From NCBI GenBank assembly GCA_964429915.1, contig CAYSDZ010000015.1, forward strand, positions 1-64,000: 64,000 bases of DNA, given 5' to 3'. The notes under the pieces were generated by a model that ran no database searches, was not told the origin of the DNA, and saw nothing but the letters and a program-made list of their open reading frames with translations. Below, piece after piece: positions 17,906-25,904 of the stretch. A program made the position numbers and the translations under genes. This DNA comes from Alteromonas_F sp964429915. GTDB taxonomy: Bacteria; Pseudomonadota; Gammaproteobacteria; Enterobacterales; Alteromonadaceae. The stretch's first letter is position 1. Each line of letters begins with the position of its first letter.

Positions 17906-18928
17906 TTATACTCTGCGCTTTAACCTTGCTAAAGCGATGAGGCAAAGACTAAATAAACCCAGTGTATGAGGTGCGCTTACACCAGTGGGGTCGTCATTAG
18001 GCGGTGTTGGGTCAGGTAACGCTACACCACCCACACCAGAAAAACCGAAAATATAGGTAGGAGCAAGTGAACCATCTGAGTCGATGAAGCCGTCGCCATC
18101 AACATCGCCACTGGAACGCCCTAGCGAAAAAGCTTCAGCGCCTACTTCGCCAAGAGACGCTAAAGCCGCACTGACACCGACTGCACCGCCGTAAAAGATG
18201 TCAAAAGAAAAAACTCCACCCGCTGCTAAGGCGCCGAAGTTAAAGTCAAAATTAGCGCCGTGATCTTCGGGCCCTAAGTCAGTGAAGTCACCAGTTCCAC
18301 CAGCAAACAACTCATTACATGTTGAGAACGGGTTAGAATCGCAGAACCCATTGTTAGTTGCCCCAGTGATTGCTGAAGCTGCTGCCGTTCCACCAATACT
18401 GACTAATTCTTCAAATGGAGTGGGGGAGGTATCCCAGTCAAACGTTCTTCGATATACCAAATCGACAATATCGTCGATACCCGTATTTTCAATCGATACC
18501 GTTACTCGATACAAATTATCGGTTTCTGCGGCCAGTTCGAAAACATGGGTGACTTCTAAATTATCGGTCGTCACGATGGATGTGGCGGAAGTGGCAGTAG
18601 AATTAAAACTGTCCAGTGTTAATCCTGCATTACCCACTGCGTCGTTGGCGTAACCTCTTTCACCCGTTTCCAGAATGCCGACACCCCAACCTTCACATTC
18701 ACAACCGTGAGATGTTGCTTCAAATTCGTCGCCACTGGCTGGGTCGATGTACCGCAGGCCGACAGTCGATATCCCTGTCACATCTGGATTTCCCGAGCCG
18801 AAATTCAGACTGGCTAAATCATTTACACCTAATGCAACATTACCATCGCTGATAATTGCACCACCATGTGCATAGCTTGCACCGACCAAAAGGCCAAGTG
18901 CTACCATGATTTTTTTCGTATTTTTCAT
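17906..18928 (-). CDS. Secreted protein with PEP-CTERM-like C-terminal sorting signal
   Basis: About 340 residues from the ATG at 18928, chosen because GAGGAAGCT lies right before it; an in-frame ATG ten codons upstream is less likely. A signal peptide (KIMVALGLLVGASYAHG) leads a beta-rich, low-charge body with GCECEGWGVG and a pair CDSNPFSTCNELF. The C-terminus is a PEP-CTERM-like tripartite signal: VSAPHTLGLFSLC, a hydrophobic helix and the basic tail ARLKRRV. In this system an exosortase removes the tail and the protein goes to the surface or matrix. The motif is SAP-H rather than the canonical PEP. No exosortase is in the window. Function is unknown. Confidence 0.8.
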   Translation of the reverse strand: MKNTKKIMVALGLLVGASYAHGGAIISDGNVALGVNDLASLNFGSGNPDVTGISTVGLRYIDPASGDEFEATSHGCECEGWGVGILETGERGYANDAVGNAGLTLDSFNSTATSATSIVTTDNLEVTHVFELAAETDNLYRVTVSIENTGIDDIVDLVYRRTFDWDTSPTPFEELVSIGGTAAASAITGATNNGFCDSNPFSTCNELFAGGTGDFTDLGPEDHGANFDFNFGALAAGGVFSFDIFYGGAVGVSAALASLGEVGAEAFSLGRSSGDVDGDGFIDSDGSLAPTYIFGFSGVGGVALPDPTPPNDDPTGVSAPHTLGLFSLCLIALARLKRRV

Positions 18929-19148
18929 AGCTTCCTCTACTAATATTTTTTGAACCATTTTTTATTTTTCTTGGCACCTAATGCGACTGCTTCATCCTGT
19001 ATGCCATTTCATCACAAAGCATAAAGTGCGCCTAAAAATATAATCTAATAAAAACAATTGATTAGAAAAGTTGTGTGATCATTCTGTGATTAATTTGAAA
19101 TAAGTGTAAAAATTTCCGACATCAATTTAGGATTGAAGCAATGTGAAT

Positions 19149-19412
19149 ATATCCGTTCCACCTCAACATGCTCGATTCAGCGAACGAATAAAAGGATTTA
19201 AACAAGGAAAATGGGAGAAGGCATGGTGGTTCCATGTCGAAACAATTTGACGCAGTGTAAATCCTTTTAGGCTTCGCCCTTGGGAGCTTCACAGCGCTTT
19301 TATGACTGCGTTATACTTGTTCGAAAGGTTAGCCACATTCCTTCTCAAGTCTGCCTTGCCATAAAAACGCTGTGATAGCTCTGAAACGAGCATGTTGAGG
19401 TGGAACGGGTAT
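19149..19412 (+). mobile_element. 264-bp MITE-like element, copy 1
   Basis: A 264-bp unit bounded by inverted repeats (CCCGTTCCACCTCAACATGC outwards, about 29 bp including CTCGTTTCAG) and flanked by TA on both sides. The left end of this copy has one change (TCCG for CCCG). The reverse complement of the unit at 38685-38948 is the same with only about six differences over the whole length. It has no transposase gene; the longest frame it contributes to is a meaningless 84-codon one. Terminal repeats, TA flanks and small size fit a non-autonomous element moved by a Tc1/IS630-like transposase, which is an inference. Confidence 0.8.
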
Positions 19413-19530
19413 ATATAAACATTTTTTTTACATTTTGCTTGTATTATCATGTTATTAATAAAGCTATGGATTTGACGAACAGTATTTTTAGTCTCTGTTA
19501 AATGTAAAAATTTTGGACAATGAGAAAACG

Positions 19531-20553
19531 ATGGTAAAGACATTACAAATAGGGGTGTTGGGGTGCGCTAAAATTGCCAGAGAACAGCTTGTTCCCGCAA
19601 TCGCCCATGCCAAATATGCAAATTATTGGGGTGTGGCATCTCGCAGTGTTGATAAAGCCGTATTGTTTAATAACGACTTACAGCAAAAGCATATCATCGA
19701 AAACAAAGCAAAGGCTGTGGAAGGCTACGACGCACTATTAGCCGACCCCACTGTCGATCTTGTTTACAACGCCTTACCCAATGATCTGCATGTGCCCTTT
19801 ACGTTAAAAGCGATTAACGCCGGAAAGCATGTTTTATGCGAAAAGCCGATAGCGATGACATCGGCTGAGGCCCAAAGCATAGTTGATGCGCTAGAAAGCA
19901 ACCCATCGATACTTGTAATGGAGTCATTCATGTATCGCTTTCATCCTCAGTGGCAGCAAGTTAAGCAATGGATAGATGAAGGGCATATTGGTGTACTCCG
20001 CAGTATATCTGCTCAGTTTTGCTATTTTAATGATGACCCGTCAAATATTCGTAATCGTGCTGATGCAGGTGGTGGTGCTTTGATGGACGTGGGATGCTAT
20101 GGCATTTCTGTAGCTAGAATGATAACGGGTGAAGACCCATTAAGTCTTGTTTCTCAGCTTGATATTCACCCTCAGTACGGCGTTGATAACAGCGTAAATA
20201 TATTGATGAATTTCTCGAATGGAGTCACCGCCTCGGTGTTGTCTAACACGAAAAGCCAAAAAAGTCAGTCTGTTATGATAGAGGGTAGTCACGGTCGAAT
20301 TGTACTCACACATCCATTTTATTGTGAGCCACATGGAACGCGGTTTGCCAAGCTTATGGCCGAGGGTGGGGATCAAGAGGTGCAATTCAGTGGTGAAATC
20401 AATCATTTTACCCTTATGCTTGACGCGCTTTGTGGGGCTATTCTGCATAATCAGCCCGTACCCTTACCGCTAAGTGATTCAATTGCAAATATGAAAGTGA
20501 TCGATGCAGCGTTTAGAAGCCATCAAAAGAAGGGATGGATAGATTTGAGTTGA
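19531..20553 (+). CDS. Gfo/Idh/MocA-family NAD(P)-dependent oxidoreductase
   Basis: 340 residues from the ATG at 19531; a TTG six codons upstream is possible but less likely. The N-terminal Rossmann fold shows IGVLGCAKIAREQLVPAI, the family motif CEKPIAM with the conserved lysine, and the C-terminal alpha/beta domain contains GGGALMDVGCYGI. These enzymes oxidise or reduce sugars and sugar derivatives using NAD(P). The protein resembles the dehydrogenases of sugar catabolism (for example glucose-fructose oxidoreductase type) without the export signal. It stands alone, 118 bases after the MITE-like element, which may affect its promoter region. Confidence 0.9.
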   Translation: MVKTLQIGVLGCAKIAREQLVPAIAHAKYANYWGVASRSVDKAVLFNNDLQQKHIIENKAKAVEGYDALLADPTVDLVYNALPNDLHVPFTLKAINAGKHVLCEKPIAMTSAEAQSIVDALESNPSILVMESFMYRFHPQWQQVKQWIDEGHIGVLRSISAQFCYFNDDPSNIRNRADAGGGALMDVGCYGISVARMITGEDPLSLVSQLDIHPQYGVDNSVNILMNFSNGVTASVLSNTKSQKSQSVMIEGSHGRIVLTHPFYCEPHGTRFAKLMAEGGDQEVQFSGEINHFTLMLDALCGAILHNQPVPLPLSDSIANMKVIDAAFRSHQKKGWIDLS

Positions 20554-20594
20554 ACATCTTTTTGTAAACAGCGCTGCTTTGTAAGCAGAGATAC

Positions 20595-20840
20595 TTAGAA
20601 TAGATGTTTTGAGACGGTGGACAACCAGACCAAGGTAGACGATTGCTTAGATTTATTCATTCCGCTTAAAAAGCCTGCTCCAGTTATCACACTTAGTCCT
20701 AGCGGTGAACTAACAAAGCAACTTAGCGCTTGTTTCGCTTCATTTTCAGCCTGTTCACCCTCAGCTATCAATTTCTGTAAGTGCAGACGTTTTAATTCAA
20801 GCTCTGATTGTTCTTTTGATAACGTAAACGGAAGGTTCAT
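20595..20840 (-). CDS. YqjK-like small protein
   Basis: 81 residues: a charged, probably coiled-coil N-terminal half (SKEQSELELKRLHLQKLIAE and EGEQAENEAKQAL) and a short hydrophobic C-terminal half (LGLSVITGAGFLSG). It is the last gene of a leftward trio with DUF883 and holin-like proteins. In E. coli yqjD-yqjE-yqjK have the same order, so I call it YqjK-like on position and layout; direct sequence similarity is weak. Confidence 0.6.
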   Translation of the reverse strand: MNLPFTLSKEQSELELKRLHLQKLIAEGEQAENEAKQALSCFVSSPLGLSVITGAGFLSGMNKSKQSSTLVWLSTVSKHLF

Positions 20841-20844
20841 TCAT

Positions 20845-21375
20845 TTACTCCTTGGCTTTTTTATCCTGCTGAGTAAGCGTTGAGAAACAACAACGTGTGG
20901 TAGAAAACGACGCTAACTGTTTGTAGTACAAGGCAGCTTTTATTAAACCCGCTCCCAATACGCAATTCAGTAATAATGCGACACCAATTGCCGATAAAAA
21001 GCTTGTACCGGATACGTGTAGCAAGGTAACGAGAAACGCATTGATTAAAAACCAAATGAAAAGGGAAATACCCATCGCGGCTACGCTAACCACTATAAAT
21101 AACCCACCTGCTCGTGCAGCCAGTTTCAATTCCGACTTTAACAAGTCGATACTTGCGTATAGAACCTCCTTTTTAACTTCAAATGCCTTTTTATAGCCAT
21201 TAATTAAAGATGTAAAAGGGTCAATATCAGACTTAGATTCGACATGCTCAGTAAAATCAGCTTTAAATTTACCCCCAGTGGAGTCGTGTAAAGACACACT
21301 GTTTGGAGTTAACGGCTGGTCATTCCAGCCGTTACTGCGCTCACCTTTGATTGAAAACTTAAAAGAGGTTTTCAT
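20845..21375 (-). CDS. YqjE-like holin-superfamily membrane protein
   Basis: 176 residues. A soluble N-terminus, a helical stretch (ASIDLLKSELKLAARAGG) and two transmembrane helices (FIVVSVAAMGISLFIWFLIN and FLSAIGVALLLNCVLGAGLI) match the DUF1469/phage-holin III family to which YqjE belongs. Despite the name this is an envelope protein of stress-induced operons, not a lysis holin. It is preceded at 3 bases by the DUF883 gene and followed at 4 bases by the YqjK-like gene. Confidence 0.82.
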   Translation of the reverse strand: MKTSFKFSIKGERSNGWNDQPLTPNSVSLHDSTGGKFKADFTEHVESKSDIDPFTSLINGYKKAFEVKKEVLYASIDLLKSELKLAARAGGLFIVVSVAAMGISLFIWFLINAFLVTLLHVSGTSFLSAIGVALLLNCVLGAGLIKAALYYKQLASFSTTRCCFSTLTQQDKKAKE

Positions 21376-21378
21376 GTA

Positions 21379-21696
21379 TTATTTCTTTGAAAAAAAGCTC
21401 GCGATTAATGCGCCTGTTGCAAACGCGATACCGGCAGTTGCAACGGGATTTTCAGCAGCGAATCGCTTAACTCGAGATTGATTCCATTTATCCTGCATTT
21501 CAGCACTTTGATTCTTTACCGTCGTAACTGACGAATCGGCCGTATCTCTAAATTGTTTTTCTGCTGATGCGGCTTTCTCGGTTAGCGTGTTTACAGAAGT
21601 ATGGAGTGCATCAGCGACTTTATCTGTCACAGGGTGGCCCGAATTTAACGAATTGTTCATGGTACTTGATTCACCTTTTGCATTTTGAGTTGCCAT
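21379..21696 (-). CDS. DUF883 (ElaB/YqjD)-family membrane-anchored protein
   Basis: 105 residues. The charged, helical central part (DALHTSVNTLTEKAASAEKQ) and the C-terminal anchor (RFAAENPVATAGIAFATGAL then IASFF) are characteristic of ElaB/YqjD/YgaM proteins. E. coli YqjD is reported to bind ribosomes at the inner membrane in stationary phase. It is the first gene of the trio, with GGAG nine bases before the ATG. Regulation by a stationary-phase sigma factor is likely by analogy, not visible here. Confidence 0.85.
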   Translation of the reverse strand: MATQNAKGESSTMNNSLNSGHPVTDKVADALHTSVNTLTEKAASAEKQFRDTADSSVTTVKNQSAEMQDKWNQSRVKRFAAENPVATAGIAFATGALIASFFSKK

Positions 21697-22084
21697 AATT
21701 TTTTTCTCCGGTTTGTCATTAAATATGTTTTATCAATTAATATGAAATCTCCTCTATTTACGAGGCAAGCGGTGTACCATGATGAACGACGCTTGTCTTA
21801 TATGGCTTAAGCCGTATTAGCTGATAAAAAGAAAAGGTACATGTCAGAAAGTTTTACCTATTCAATATGAAATAATTTCAGTATTTACTTCGTCTTATTT
21901 CATAGGGTGCCCGTCATAAAACAATTGGCAAACTTACAGGTACCTATATGCTGACAAGCGTAAATAGCTTGCAAATGAGTATCGAGTTATCTTGATATAT
22001 ACGTTAAAGTCATGATCTAAATATAGACAGACAGCGTTACATCGTATTAACACCAAGCAAGGCCTTTTAAATTTGGAGAGTCAA
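21697..22084. other. 388-bp divergent intergenic region
   Basis: This stretch separates the leftward YqjD-like operon from the rightward SulP gene and must hold both promoters. I see no gene. The only clear symmetry is the 10-bp palindrome GGCTTAAGCC at 21804-21813, within an imperfect longer one, which could be an operator. The long leader of the SulP gene shows no obvious riboswitch. Confidence 0.4.
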
Positions 22085-23602
22085 ATGGGTAAGTTCGATA
22101 ACCTCAAGCAGGATATCCCAGCCAGTATTGTCGTTTTTTTTGTTGCAGTCCCTTTGTGTTTGGGGATTGCGTTAGCTAGCGGGGCACCGCTTTTTTCTGG
22201 GCTTATAGCTGGAATCGTCGGCGGTATCGTCGTGGGTATCATTAGTGGTTCTCATTTAGGTGTCTCTGGGCCTGCTGCAGGGCTTGCGGTCATTGTGCTA
22301 GAAGCGATTAATGGCTTAGGGTTCGAGGCATTTCTTGTTGCTGTGGTGTTAGCTGGCGTGATTCAAGTTGCCTTAGGCTTGGCAAGGTCTGGCTTTGTTG
22401 CTTATTTTTTTCCATCAGCCGTTATCAAGGGGATGTTAGCTGGCATAGGTATTATCATCATTTTGAAACAGATCCCGCATGCTTTTGGTAGAGACTCAGA
22501 CCCCGAAGGCGATATGGCTTTCCAACAGGTCGATGGTGAAACCACCTTTAGCGCACTGACTCATCTTTTGAGCGAATTACAATTAGGTGCGATTGTTATC
22601 ACACTTATCAGCATGGCTATTTTAATTTTATGGGATACGGTACTGGTTAAAAAATCCAAAATATTTAACCTTGTACAAGGACCACTTGTTGCTGTTGTAG
22701 TGGGCATTTTGTTTCAACTTTTTGCAGCAGACGTGGTTCCTCAGTTAGCGTTAGATGCTTCTCATCTTGTAACAGTGCCGGTTGCTGATGGCTTGAGCGG
22801 TATAGCAAGTTTGTTCACGTTTCCAGATTGGAGTGCGTTGACGAATAAAGCTGTGTTGATCACGGCGGTTACGCTAGCAGTTGTAGCAAGTTTAGAAACC
22901 TTATTGTGTGTTGAAGCTACCGATAAAATGGACCCACAAAAGCGAACGACGCCAACCAACAGAGAACTCATTGCACAAGGTGTGGGTAATTCAGTTTCAG
23001 GTGTCTTAGGTGGCTTGCCGGTTACCCAAGTTATTGTTAGAAGCTCCGCCAATATTCAATCCGGCGCTCGTTCTAAAACATCGGCTATATTGCATGGGGT
23101 GTTTTTACTCATATCCGTTTTTTTACTGCCAACAGTGTTAAATCTTATTCCTTTAGCTGTGCTTGCTAGTATTTTGTTTATTGTGGGATATAAATTAGCG
23201 AAACCAGCCTTATTTAAACAAATGTACCAAAGTGGATGGGACCAATTTCTTCCTTTTATTGTGACGATTTTAGGGATTGTGTTTACTGATTTACTAATGG
23301 GTATTGCCATGGGAATGGTTGTTGCTTTGGGATCTATTTTACGTCGTAACTTCCTTGGTTCGTTTGAAGTGAGTATTGAAGACACTGAATCTGACAACCA
23401 CACGCATATGGTAACGGTTAAGCTTGCTGACGAAGTCAGCTTTTTAAGCCGAGCATCGATCGTAGACGCCTTTACTAAAATCCCTGATGGTTCTTTTGTT
23501 CGCTTTGACTTAAGTGAGAACCGTCACATGGATGCAGATATAGAAGAATTAATCGAAGAATTTAAGGTTAATGCCGACTATCGGAATATTACCGTTGAGT
23601 AA
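22085..23602 (+). CDS. SulP-family inorganic anion transporter
   Basis: 505 residues from the ATG at 22085, preceded by GGAG; a TTG start four codons earlier is unlikely. The chain begins DIPASIVVFFVAVPLCLGIA, with about 12-14 transmembrane segments, the SulP landmark GVSGPAAGL, and the conserved MDPQKRTTPTNRELIAQG and RSSANIQSGARSKTSAI segments. The C-terminus is a STAS domain (about residues 435-505). Members move bicarbonate, sulfate or dicarboxylates. Similar proteins often sit beside a carbonic anhydrase gene; none is visible here, so bicarbonate is plausible but not supported by context. Confidence 0.92.
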   Translation: MGKFDNLKQDIPASIVVFFVAVPLCLGIALASGAPLFSGLIAGIVGGIVVGIISGSHLGVSGPAAGLAVIVLEAINGLGFEAFLVAVVLAGVIQVALGLARSGFVAYFFPSAVIKGMLAGIGIIIILKQIPHAFGRDSDPEGDMAFQQVDGETTFSALTHLLSELQLGAIVITLISMAILILWDTVLVKKSKIFNLVQGPLVAVVVGILFQLFAADVVPQLALDASHLVTVPVADGLSGIASLFTFPDWSALTNKAVLITAVTLAVVASLETLLCVEATDKMDPQKRTTPTNRELIAQGVGNSVSGVLGGLPVTQVIVRSSANIQSGARSKTSAILHGVFLLISVFLLPTVLNLIPLAVLASILFIVGYKLAKPALFKQMYQSGWDQFLPFIVTILGIVFTDLLMGIAMGMVVALGSILRRNFLGSFEVSIEDTESDNHTHMVTVKLADEVSFLSRASIVDAFTKIPDGSFVRFDLSENRHMDADIEELIEEFKVNADYRNITVE

Positions 23603-23621
23603 GCATTAGCGCTATTTTCCT

Positions 23622-24653
23622 CTATTTGGTTTTGGAAGAAAGCTTGCGAGCGTTATCGATTCTTTCTTTCATTCCCGGGTGTGTTTCGAAAAAATTCTCT
23701 AATTTAGAAGAGTTAGCGCGAGTATTAGAAAGCTTTTCCATTGCGGTGGCGAAGCTTTCAGTATCTAGCCCGTGCTGCGACATAAGGTGTAGGGCAAAAT
23801 TATCGGCCTCCCATTCCAGTTTCTGTGAGAATTGATTTTGTACCACTGTGTTTGATAGGCCGGCAAACACTTCTATGGCTCCACCCACATCACCAAAAAA
23901 GTAATTAACCGCAAGAGATGTCGCTAAAGTTTCAGATATTAATCTCATTGAGTGCTTCTTCTCAACATGGCCTAGCTCATGCAAAAGAATCGCTTGAAGT
24001 AAGCGCCAGTTATTGTCTATTACACCGACTAGATCATCGGTAACAACAACGGTTCCGTCGGGTAAAGCAAACGCGTTTGCCCCCAATTCATCTGATTGTC
24101 GAAAAAGCAATGGATATGCCGAGTTATTCAGGTTGAGTAGCGTAAGCGTGTCTGTCCATTGCTCTTGAAAATTAGCTTGTTGCTCTGTCGGCAAAGCAGA
24201 GCGGGCAAGTATCGTTTTATCTAATAAATAAAGCGTATGTTTGGAAGCCAGTGAAACTGCTGAGTTGGGAACATACTCAGCAAAATGTACAGCAAAACCA
24301 GGAATAATGTATTTAAAAAAAGAGTACAAAAACAGCGGTACCAATACCAAACTAAGCAAGACTGCTTTGCGACTACTTTCCATTTTGAAAATAGCATTGT
24401 TACGCGACGCTTGAGCCAACCAAGCGTCAATATCTGGCGTACTGACCAAAGATAACAATCCATTCTCAGGGAACGTAATTTCCCTAGGGATGGAACCAAG
24501 TTTATCTTTAATTCTTACTTCGTTTCGCTGTCGAGAGAGCTGTAAGCCCGTTTCATCAACGAGTACGGTTATTTCACCCGAATCATAGAGATTTACTGTA
24601 ACGGAATAATATTGCGTACTTCCCTCAGGGTAGTACTTGCCAGTAATCTGCAT
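23622..24653 (-). CDS. M48-family membrane metalloprotease
   Basis: 343 residues. An N-terminal soluble region of about 95 residues and one transmembrane helix (residues about 98-118) precede a M48 peptidase domain with the zinc motif HELGH (residues 225-229) and the downstream glutamate in LEWEADNFALHLM. The final HPGMKERIDNAR is typical of M48 proteins. It probably degrades misfolded membrane or periplasmic proteins. The gene follows the DUF898 membrane protein gene at 6 bases, a combination known in other gammaproteobacteria, so the two are likely partners. It converges on the SulP gene with only 19 bases between stops. Confidence 0.9.
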   Translation of the reverse strand: MQITGKYYPEGSTQYYSVTVNLYDSGEITVLVDETGLQLSRQRNEVRIKDKLGSIPREITFPENGLLSLVSTPDIDAWLAQASRNNAIFKMESSRKAVLLSLVLVPLFLYSFFKYIIPGFAVHFAEYVPNSAVSLASKHTLYLLDKTILARSALPTEQQANFQEQWTDTLTLLNLNNSAYPLLFRQSDELGANAFALPDGTVVVTDDLVGVIDNNWRLLQAILLHELGHVEKKHSMRLISETLATSLAVNYFFGDVGGAIEVFAGLSNTVVQNQFSQKLEWEADNFALHLMSQHGLDTESFATAMEKLSNTRANSSKLENFFETHPGMKERIDNARKLSSKTK

Positions 24654-24659
24654 GGTAAA

Positions 24660-25742
24660 TTAACCAAGTGCGATATCAATATCAAACACATCCGCCACTT
24701 CTTCACCCACTGCACTGGCGGATTGAGAAGCATCAACCATCACATTATTTGCACCTTCCAATATAGTTACCTGAGTTGCATCAGCAAACAGCTTGGCTGT
24801 GCGTATTTTTACCCAAGGCATGGCGAACCCGAAAGAGCACACAAGTGCCAAAAAGTTAGTAATTCGAAGCAACGCCAATCGACCGAAAGACAAGTTAGAA
24901 ATAAATCCTGCTACGTCGTCGATACGGGAGCTATTGAAAATATGGTTACGGATACGAGCGGTATAAAAGCTAGATGCAAGCGTGAATACTAATACGTATA
25001 GCGCCATAAGGATCACTAAAGTAAACGACATCCCTTCAAGTGCTGCCTCTGGATTTGTTAACATGGTCAATGAACCACCCGCAGCTATTGCTCCGATGAA
25101 AAACAAGCCAGCTCCAATAAGCGCTGTGCAAATTGCAGCTATATAGTATTCACCGGTGCTTATTTCAGTTGAAACTGGTTTATTTCCAAACGTGGTATGA
25201 GTTAACAGAAATTCATCCATTTTCTTCAGTACCCATGGCATTGCCAGATACAATGTAAAAAGTGCGGCGATGGGAAGTAAAATAAAAGTGACAAACGCGC
25301 CGCCATATCGACCAGTAAAATTAAATCTTATATTGCGATATGCCGTCATGCGCATTTTAAATCTAATGCTAGCGCAAATTAGAAAAGGCGTAGCGATAAC
25401 TAAAATCAACATGATCACAGATGCAAGAATAGGACTGAGTGATGACGCCAGAAAATACACTCCAAATAAAATGACGCCGATAATTCGTCCTTTCAATATT
25501 TGTAGTGGCTCGGCTAAATAAGAGAATCTGTGGTCGTCTACTTCGGTATTAGAGTAAAAATACCGATACGTTCTTACTTTTGCCCATGCTGAGTAAATGC
25601 CCAACGTGACGAAAGTCAGTAATAAGTTAACTATCCAGATGGCAAAAAACTCGCCAGCCTTCCCATAAAAGCGTACAGGCACTGTTTTTGGGCTGCGAGT
25701 GTTTTCGTTACTTGACGTTGAGTGAGTGGTGGATTCGTCCAT
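24660..25742 (-). CDS. YjgN/DUF898-family membrane protein
   Basis: 360 residues. After a serine and threonine-rich N-terminus come the DUF898 hallmarks RFYGKAGEFFAIWIVNLLLT, LGIYSAWAKVRTYRYFYSNT and a second related half (YGGAFVTFILLPIAA, RIRNHIFNSSRI). About eight to ten transmembrane segments are visible. Function of the family is not established. It is co-transcribed with the M48 protease gene and probably supports it. Confidence 0.85.
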   Translation of the reverse strand: MDESTTHSTSSNENTRSPKTVPVRFYGKAGEFFAIWIVNLLLTFVTLGIYSAWAKVRTYRYFYSNTEVDDHRFSYLAEPLQILKGRIIGVILFGVYFLASSLSPILASVIMLILVIATPFLICASIRFKMRMTAYRNIRFNFTGRYGGAFVTFILLPIAALFTLYLAMPWVLKKMDEFLLTHTTFGNKPVSTEISTGEYYIAAICTALIGAGLFFIGAIAAGGSLTMLTNPEAALEGMSFTLVILMALYVLVFTLASSFYTARIRNHIFNSSRIDDVAGFISNLSFGRLALLRITNFLALVCSFGFAMPWVKIRTAKLFADATQVTILEGANNVMVDASQSASAVGEEVADVFDIDIALG

Positions 25743-25904
25743 AAATACCTCAGATTGTATTGACTCGAATTGTATTAATTCGAATTATATTGATGAGTAG
25801 CGATATGTTTTTTGTTCTATCTATAGACTACGCAATTGTGACGCATTAAGAAAGCCTTTTCATTTAATGCGTCTTACACAGAGTTCTAGCCTTTTAAATA
25901 AACG

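Noticed and set aside
18282..18653. Plus-strand open frame of 123 codons inside the PEP-CTERM-like gene
   Set aside because: Antisense to a gene with strong signal peptide and sorting-signal evidence; the composition is that of a mirrored frame.
19289..19543. Minus-strand frame of 84 codons covering part of MITE copy 1
   Set aside because: It runs across the end of the element into unique sequence, resembles no transposase and is not conserved as a frame with any body in copy 2.
20845..21375. Phage holin of a prophage
   Set aside because: The holin-superfamily protein sits in a yqjDE-like operon with no phage genes around, so it is a bacterial envelope protein.
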